NCBI GenBank assembly: GCA_026929865.2
Contig: CM049405.1
Coordinates: 17,983,001-18,047,000 of the forward strand
Reading direction: 5' to 3'
Source: Hyperoplus lanceolatus
Lineage: Eukaryota > Chordata > Actinopteri > Uranoscopiformes > Ammodytidae
Length of the DNA stretch: 64,000 nt
Part shown: positions 1 to 64,000 of the stretch, piece by piece
Layout of the letters: each line of letters begins with the position of its first letter
Numbering within the stretch: the first letter of the stretch is position 1
The notes under the pieces: model-generated
What the model was told of the DNA's origin: nothing
The model's input: only the letters and a program-made list of their open reading frames with translations
Databases searched by the model: none
Position numbers and translations under genes: made by a program

Positions 1-57329
<57,329 letters not shown>

Positions 57330-57700
57330 TTGAGCCGGTGCCCGACCCCAAGTCCCTTTGTAGTCTGAGTTCAGGGTACCACAGCAGAAGAGGAGAGGAG
57401 GAAGAAGCTGTATTCCCAAATGATTTCCATCCGCTTCGATAAGATTTATGAAAGAAAAAAATATCCTCCTCAGCTTGAACAAACACCGACTACCAGTCAG
57501 AAGGGAATCATTCTTGCAGCACAGTTTTCATGCACTTCAGACAAGTTATTTTGTATTTTCTCACGCCTTTTGCTCAGAGTCCCGTGAAGCCTGCGCTCTG
57601 CTGCTGTCTAGTCATTTTCAACGGAGCCGGCACATTATGCACGGAGGAGGAGCCTGCAGGGCCGCCTCCCCTCAGCATACGCCCTCTTTGTGTGCATCTC
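57330..57700 (-). promoter_or_regulatory. Probable 5' UTR and promoter of myo10
   Basis: Sequence immediately upstream of the start codon. It is more GC-rich than the flanks, with CpGs and a GC-box-like GGGGAGGCGGCC on the minus strand near 57661-57672. I see no clear TATA box. A pyrimidine tract followed by AACTCAG about 43 bases before the ATG could be an acceptor, so a further 5' non-coding exon is possible. Confidence 0.35.
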
Positions 57701-60700
57701 CACAAAGAGTCAAATGATTTTCTTTTCTTACTGTAGAGAGGATGAGCACATTTCCCCCTGCGTTAGCCTATTCAACACAAAACACACACGGTTTCTCCTC
57801 ATTTCAAATAGGAATACATGTACAAAGGGAGGAACTGTTGCCAGTTTCTTCAGCATTCCAGCAATTAGGCAAGTTGTCCAAACATTACCATTATTTTGAC
57901 TTCATCCTTTCGGGTAAAATATACAGAGGAGGAGGCACAGGCACCTCAGGGGTGGGGGGGGGGGGGTTGGGGTGAGAGAAATTGGGCTTAGTTTTAGTCA
58001 ATGATTGTTGTCTACCAAGTCACAAGACCTGCAGTCAGATGTTTTTGTGCAGGACATTCCATGTAGTATATTGCAGGCATTTTGTGATCAAGGCAGACAT
58101 GAATAGACCAAATCTATCTATAGGTAGCCATGTGATTTAGTTTTTTTTAAAGGTGTTGGATAAATGTTTCTGTCTGTATTTGTGAATGTTTGTGATTATA
58201 AATTTTAGCATTCAATCTGAGCACGCTTTTAGGAGGAGAATGTTTGCCAACATACAATCCAGTTTAGAGTCTTTCCGGACCCTAGTGGTCCAAATGAATT
58301 TCACAATGCTTTAAAACAAATACATCAGACATTAATATGTGTATTTGTGGGATGAATGGCAATGTCCTAAAGATCATTTAAGATTGCCCATGTTTTTTTC
58401 CTTTTTCACAAGTGTGCCTAAAGAAAAAAAATGAATTGAATTATATGTTTATTGACATCTTTGCATGAGGCGCAGAAGCAAGCACTTGCCTTGGGAGTAT
58501 GTGTGATTGTGCACAAACCAAACAGAAATAGAATCTAATTTTTGAATTCACTCACACACCACACTCAAACGTACCGGTTGTCTTTTAAGCTTATTCAATC
58601 AATTCCTGTGAATGAGAGGAAAAACATAAGCTTTTTAATCTGCGATGCCAGCCAAATCCGCTGCCAAGTCATGACCTTTGGATAACAGTAGGTCTAGCTG
58701 GTTAATCTACCCAAGTTAATCTATATGCAACAGTCATCCAAGAGTTTCAGAGCGGAAAATTGTCATTGTTATGTCATTTGTGTGTGGCTGCTAATGTAGT
58801 GAAGAGTGAAATGACAGAATTTTTCAGCTTCATTTTTACATTTGTAGTCAGTTTACCACATATGTTTGACCTACATGAAATTCTAAGTATTGAGTAATTA
58901 TATCATCATGAATCAAAACAAAATATGTTGAGGCTCCTGGAACCAAATGATAGAATATGTGGGCCCTGCTTCTCTAAATAACAAAAGTGACGTTTCAGGT
59001 AGCTTTCTAACTTCAGTGTTCCAGAGCTCCAGATTTCCTCTGAAGAAATGTTGTCTATTCAGTCATGAGAATATATACCTTACTAGGAAAGGTTCACTTC
59101 TCTCTGAATCATCCAAAATTACATTGTGCACCTTTACATATTATGATGCCTTTCATTTTAAGAAAATGTTCACGCCCATATAAAAATTGTATCATGAGTG
59201 TGTTTTTCTCCCTGATATGAGCTTGGACAAGGGAGGTGTAATGCGTCAGTAAATCCTCATCATAAGTTAAGGAGCATGCGACTTTAATGAGAACAGTCAT
59301 TGTTTTGTGTTCCTGTATGGAGGTTAAGGGAATAATACTTGAAAAATCATTTTGCCAATGCCCTGAGACCTTTTGGCTCTGGCAGCACTGACAAGGAGCT
59401 TGTCTTCTCAGAACACCTGCCGCTCCAGTTCTCACAGATGAGTCATTTTATGTTACTTCACCTAATTCTGAAAAACAGACACGTTTTCCTCTCTCAAACA
59501 CTGAAATTTGTATTTCTTTCTGGATCATTATTAAATTTTCAAACACCACATATAGCATCATAAAGATATATCAGATATGATTATAGCAGTAATGCAACAA
59601 AAGAGCATTTACAGCACATGGGGTATACTGTACATGTACCTCTACTGATTCAAAGATTTGGACGGTGTAAATGCAGTTTCTTGCATGTAGTTCATACATG
59701 GTTCATAAGAAGTAAATGTACTATCAGCTGCAGTGCGGTGTTTGGTTAATTGTTTTCCTTTCGTTGTTTCTAGTACTGAAAGTTACGGTCATATTTATCA
59801 TAAAGTCACAGTTCAGTATCAAAACATTAACAGTGTGCTTGAATGAAGGATTTGAATTGTGAGTGATTTGTGAGTGTTGCTGTAATAGGCAATACAAGGC
59901 AGTGTATTTCAATGACAGAAAAAAAGCCTTTATGCAGGAACAGTCCACATCATGTCTCAGGTGATTCGACCTCAATCATAACAATCAGATCAAGAGCGGC
60001 ATCTCGGACTGCCTTTAGCAGAGGAAACAATAAGGAAATAACTTTTTCTCCGTGTGAGTCACTCATTGGACCCCTCAATGTTAAACTGTGGCAAAGTTGG
60101 CTTGGCAGACTCTCTAGCCTACCTGAGAGGACAAAGAGAGCAAGAACAAAACATCCATTTGGTCATCAAGATCCCCAGAGGGACAGACTGGGGGAAGGGC
60201 TGGGGTTCATAAGACCTGCTGTTCTTGACTCCTTTGCTCCTTTAAAGGGGGAACAATTGTGCAGGTGACGGCAGGGTGAACAATGCTTTTGAAGTCTTGT
60301 TTTGAACTGGATTCTATATTCAAAAATCACAGCAGGAAATGTAGTTTCGTAATTTTGTTGCCATAAGACCAAGCACAACAGTATTATTTGTGGCAATAAT
60401 AGTACACAATTTGGAGTGATTTTGATATTGATAGTAAGCAATTTAAATATTAATAAAAAGCAATAGATTATTCAAATTTGGGACCCACATACTAATAGAT
60501 GTGATCCATCAACCCAACTTACCTCCAACCATGAGGGAAACAGAATTTTTCCTTAGATACACAGCCATTTGACGAATTGCTTACAGGGGCACGTGTCAGG
60601 GGAGGTATTTAGGGAAGTGCAAATGTCCCAGTTTATTTTTGTATTTAAAGTTTTCAATTGAAAAAAAAACGATTGGTGAGCCTGCGCACCAAGATAACTA

Positions 60701-63700
60701 CTGAAGGAGATGCCAGGCATACCACGGAGTGACACGTTATCAGCTGAATGTAAGGAGTGAAACTGAATCCCTCGAGTACATGGGTTTTCCTAATGGAGTT
60801 CGTACGGTTATCAGTCAGACAGAGCAGAGGCCTCATTTTCTATCGTATCAATGAAAATCACCAGAGGCAAAAAGATGGGCAGAGGATAAAGAAAATTGAG
60901 TTGTAACGGGTTACATCATGGCAACAAAATGTTTCAGAAAGCTCTCTAGTGTTGCATCTTAAGAGTCGTAAAATGGAAAGCCTCCATGGCAGCACACATA
61001 CAGATCTACTGGACAATCTTAGCTCCCACTTCCTGCTCTGACAGCGTATGGTCCATTTGTGGAAAATATCTGTGGCTCCAGAGAAAGTCTCTGCACTGTA
61101 TCACATGAATTCATAAAACATTTTATGGACTCAAGGTCCCAAGGTATCAAAACCAGGGTAATGTGATGATTTCAGATCAATGTCCCAGCCATAAAAATGC
61201 CTGATTAAGCGTGGTTGGATTATGTAAAAAAGCACCCACCCATGTATCATTGCCTGAACCCCTGAGCACCAAGCACACACAGCACAACCATTGATCCACG
61301 CTCAGTTGCATCATCATAGTGCCATCTACATATGTAATGATTTATGTCTTAAGTCAGTGCCAACATTGTCAAATTTGACAAAATTCAAGTGCTGAAAATC
61401 ACAGTTTCTAGTTTGTGAAAATAATACACGTAAAACTGCTGTTGTGAGACCTGCAAATACTGATGATGGAAGATTGACAATATAGGTAAATAATGTACAA
61501 GTAACGTTAAGTTAAATAAGTGTAATTAGTAAAAGGAGAGTTAAAGTGACAACGTATGATTGATCAAGCCGCTGATACAAATTACAATGATGATGTAATG
61601 ATTCTTTTTGTTTTGCATTTCACTAATGAAATTGGCTTATTTGTCTTCCAGTAGAAGGGCCGCTGTGCCAAGGGAGCCATGGATTATTGGACACATCCAG
61701 GGAACAAAGAAAGCAAATGAGGGAGGGAGGGGGAGGTCATAAAATGTATTGAAATATACATAGTTTAGCTAAGATGGATGGCAAAAAAGCAGATAAGAAC
61801 ATTGACATATGAATGGAACATCCAACAATATCATTAAACTGAGGCTGTTCAATCTTAATGGGATCACTCTCGCTGGCAGCATCACATTAATGTGTAAATA
61901 TGGTCAATGACAAATCCTGGTGCCACATTTATTCAATTATGTGGCTGATCCCGGAACACCACGGAGCCAACAGGTCCTTAATAGAAGGCATTACTCACAC
62001 CAGTGTCAACAATTTACCTCTGCTGTTTGTCCAATAGAGAGTACAAAATCACAGGGCAAAAAATATTCAGTAAGGGATGACAATTTAGTAGGTTCAATTG
62101 TAAGGTTTTCGTTTTCCTTTGGGTTTTTCCCTCCTGAAAAGGAGACTATTAAGGAATACATCTCCCAGCTAATAATGTTCAAATCAAAAATAAAACTGTA
62201 ATCTTGTATTTTATTTAAAAGATTGTATTTTGCTAAAGAAAACCTTAAATGTAAAACAAACAAACTAAAACAATTCAATTGTTGGACAAATTAAATGTTT
62301 GACCTGGTGATGCTGCTCTATGAAAAGTTATGGAATTTCCCAAATCATTATTATTCCTCCAAATAGGTCCAACCACAAATATCAACGGCATCATGACACA
62401 TAATTCCATGGCAATGCATGACAATGAAAAGTAGACTGAATGATTGAGATGCCGTCCGTGGAAAAAAAAAAAAAACTATATACAAATTGACTATATAGGC
62501 CAACCTCTTATCTATAACAGTTAACATATCACTACAGAGGGAAGGAAAGGAAGATATGTGCTAATCGCAGTGATAATTATGGGATAATAAAGCCTCTCCA
62601 TCAGCTATGTTGTACCTCCCTGGGTTAAGCAGAATTAAACTGGACTCTGCAGGCAGCTTGATTTAACAATATATTTCACAACAAACATTCCTCCTCATGC
62701 TTGCACCCCATACACATACCTTGAGGCAAAAGAATTTGGGCCTAGCATGCCCTCTTCCCATGCTCCCCCGCACTGTCAACTTCCTGTTTGTTTATAGAGC
62801 CTCATATTTCAATGCTCCCACAGTGAGATTGTGTTCTACTCACTATGTGTTCCTCTCTGAGGCTTCATTGCTTTAAGAAAAAAACTATGCCAAGGATGCA
62901 AACACAACTGCTGAGTTAAAACAGTTACAAAATACAAACATGCCACTAGACCTGTGCAATGTCATTGGGATGTTATTGTTTATTGTTTGGTTTCTCAGAA
63001 CAGTACTCTCCCAGAGTCCAGATTATCAGCAGCAGTGAGCCCAACAGTGACTCAACAGCCAGTCAGAGCCTGAGAAAACAGAGAGGGTACATTCCTCATG
63101 GTATGGAGACCGATGGGGAACTCTGCAGTGCTGCCTCATACCTAATGATTCAACAGTGTGAATCAGTGACAGCTCAGCATTTAGATCTCCATCTTAACTA
63201 ATACATCACTAACCAATGAGCATTACCTTATATGTTCAAATTAGACAAAGACAGTCATTGATTGGCATTGTTAAAGTCTGGCATTCATAGCTAGTACAGG
63301 TTTAGCTAAATTGATCAACTGTTGAGTAGTTCAGTACTTAATTAAGCATCACATTTTGTAATTGAATTATTGATCTATTACCAACTACTCATGTCAAAAA
63401 TTCTATAGTAAAGTAGTAGACTGGAGGTACCTCAAATTGTACCAACATCACTTGATTATTAAGTTACTTTTCAACTCTGATTTTAATAAAAAGTCAGCTT
63501 GTTGTATTGCAATTAAATTCTTCAGGGCCAATATGTTGAATTAATAACCCTAGATTCAGGCTTCAGAAAAACTGGGTCACAAACTTAAAGTCAGTTACTT
63601 GTGACTTTCATTAGATTCTGTTCTGGTTCATTTACACATTGACAAGTCCTCAGTAGTGTTGGCTTTCTGTTCTAAATGTTAAGCCTGTATTACAATTTTA

Positions 63701-64000
63701 ATAATTCATTTATTGAATCATTGGTGCCAGTTTTGAAAAAAACCTGAACTAGGTTATAATGATGATGAAGTTGTACAGGGAGTTGGTTGATTAACAAATA
63801 TGTTCAAAAATTATTGAAAATTAAGCAATAACTGAGCAATGTCAATCTACATTCAATATTGTAAGAATAATACAGAGCTGTAGCTTGTTTTGAATACTTT
63901 GAGAAGTGTTTTGACTACAGTTAAGAATTGGAACAGCAATACAAGACTTCACACTTATACATTGGCATTGTCGAGAACTGAACTGTGTGAACTGATCAAA
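57701..64000. other. Upstream flank, no gene recognised
   Basis: AT-rich sequence with scattered short open frames, none with recognisable domains or splice-consistent neighbours. A poly-G run lies at about 57952-57966. The stretch 61570-61730 has the mixed AT/homeodomain-site look of a conserved enhancer, which only a genome alignment could test. Confidence 0.5.

Noticed and set aside
57600-57640. ATAATGTGC as a TATA box upstream of exon 1
   Set aside because: Poor match and unknown distance to a start site; not called.

Overview
The window is vertebrate nuclear DNA, most likely from a teleost fish and probably a percomorph. It is dominated by one gene on the minus strand, a class X unconventional myosin (myo10). 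The call rests on 40 coding exons, all with GT-AG borders and continuous reading phase, that spell an N-terminal MDTFFSE, a myosin motor (P-loop GESGAGKT, switch [10 protein letters not shown], switch II DIFGFE), three IQ motifs, a charged single alpha-helix, a short coiled coil, an acidic linker, a split PH tandem plus a third PH domain, MyTH4 and FERM. I assembled 6163 coding bases (2054 codons plus one base). The last roughly 45 codons and the 3' UTR lie off the left edge. The fish origin is inferred from very dense (CA)n/(TG)n arrays, compact 3' introns, a fish-type non-LTR reverse transcriptase fragment and hAT-type non-autonomous elements.

Layout, right to left in the sense of transcription: 57330-64000 is upstream flank with a plausible 5' UTR/promoter near 57330-57700 and no recognised gene. 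Exon 1 (seven codons) is at 57309-57329. Intron 1 (16.4 kb) holds dinucleotide arrays and a 3.1-kb hAT-type element whose 3' part is tandemly duplicated. Exon 2 is at 40828-40926. Intron 2 (8.8 kb) holds an 886-bp hAT-type MITE. Exons 3-21 (16541-31979) encode the motor, including a 14-base micro-exon. Exons 22-23 encode the IQ lever and the helix. Exon 24 is 31 bases. Exon 25 (873 bases) is the coiled coil and acidic linker. Exons 26-33 (3974-7802) are the PH domains, 34-36 MyTH4, and 36-40 FERM. A LINE reverse-transcriptase fragment sits antisense in intron 26.

The encoded protein should act as a filopodial-tip motor. Its head walks on actin, the lever binds calmodulin-like light chains, the PH domains read phosphoinositides, and MyTH4-FERM carries cargo such as integrin tails and microtubules. 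This is knowledge of the family, not something measured here. The most unusual regional feature is the set of long dinucleotide arrays lying 10-25 bases from splice sites of exons 14, 16, 19, 21 and 22. The next most unusual is the hAT element whose tandem duplication ends exactly at the transposon terminus. I saw no second protein-coding host gene, tRNA, rRNA or CRISPR array.
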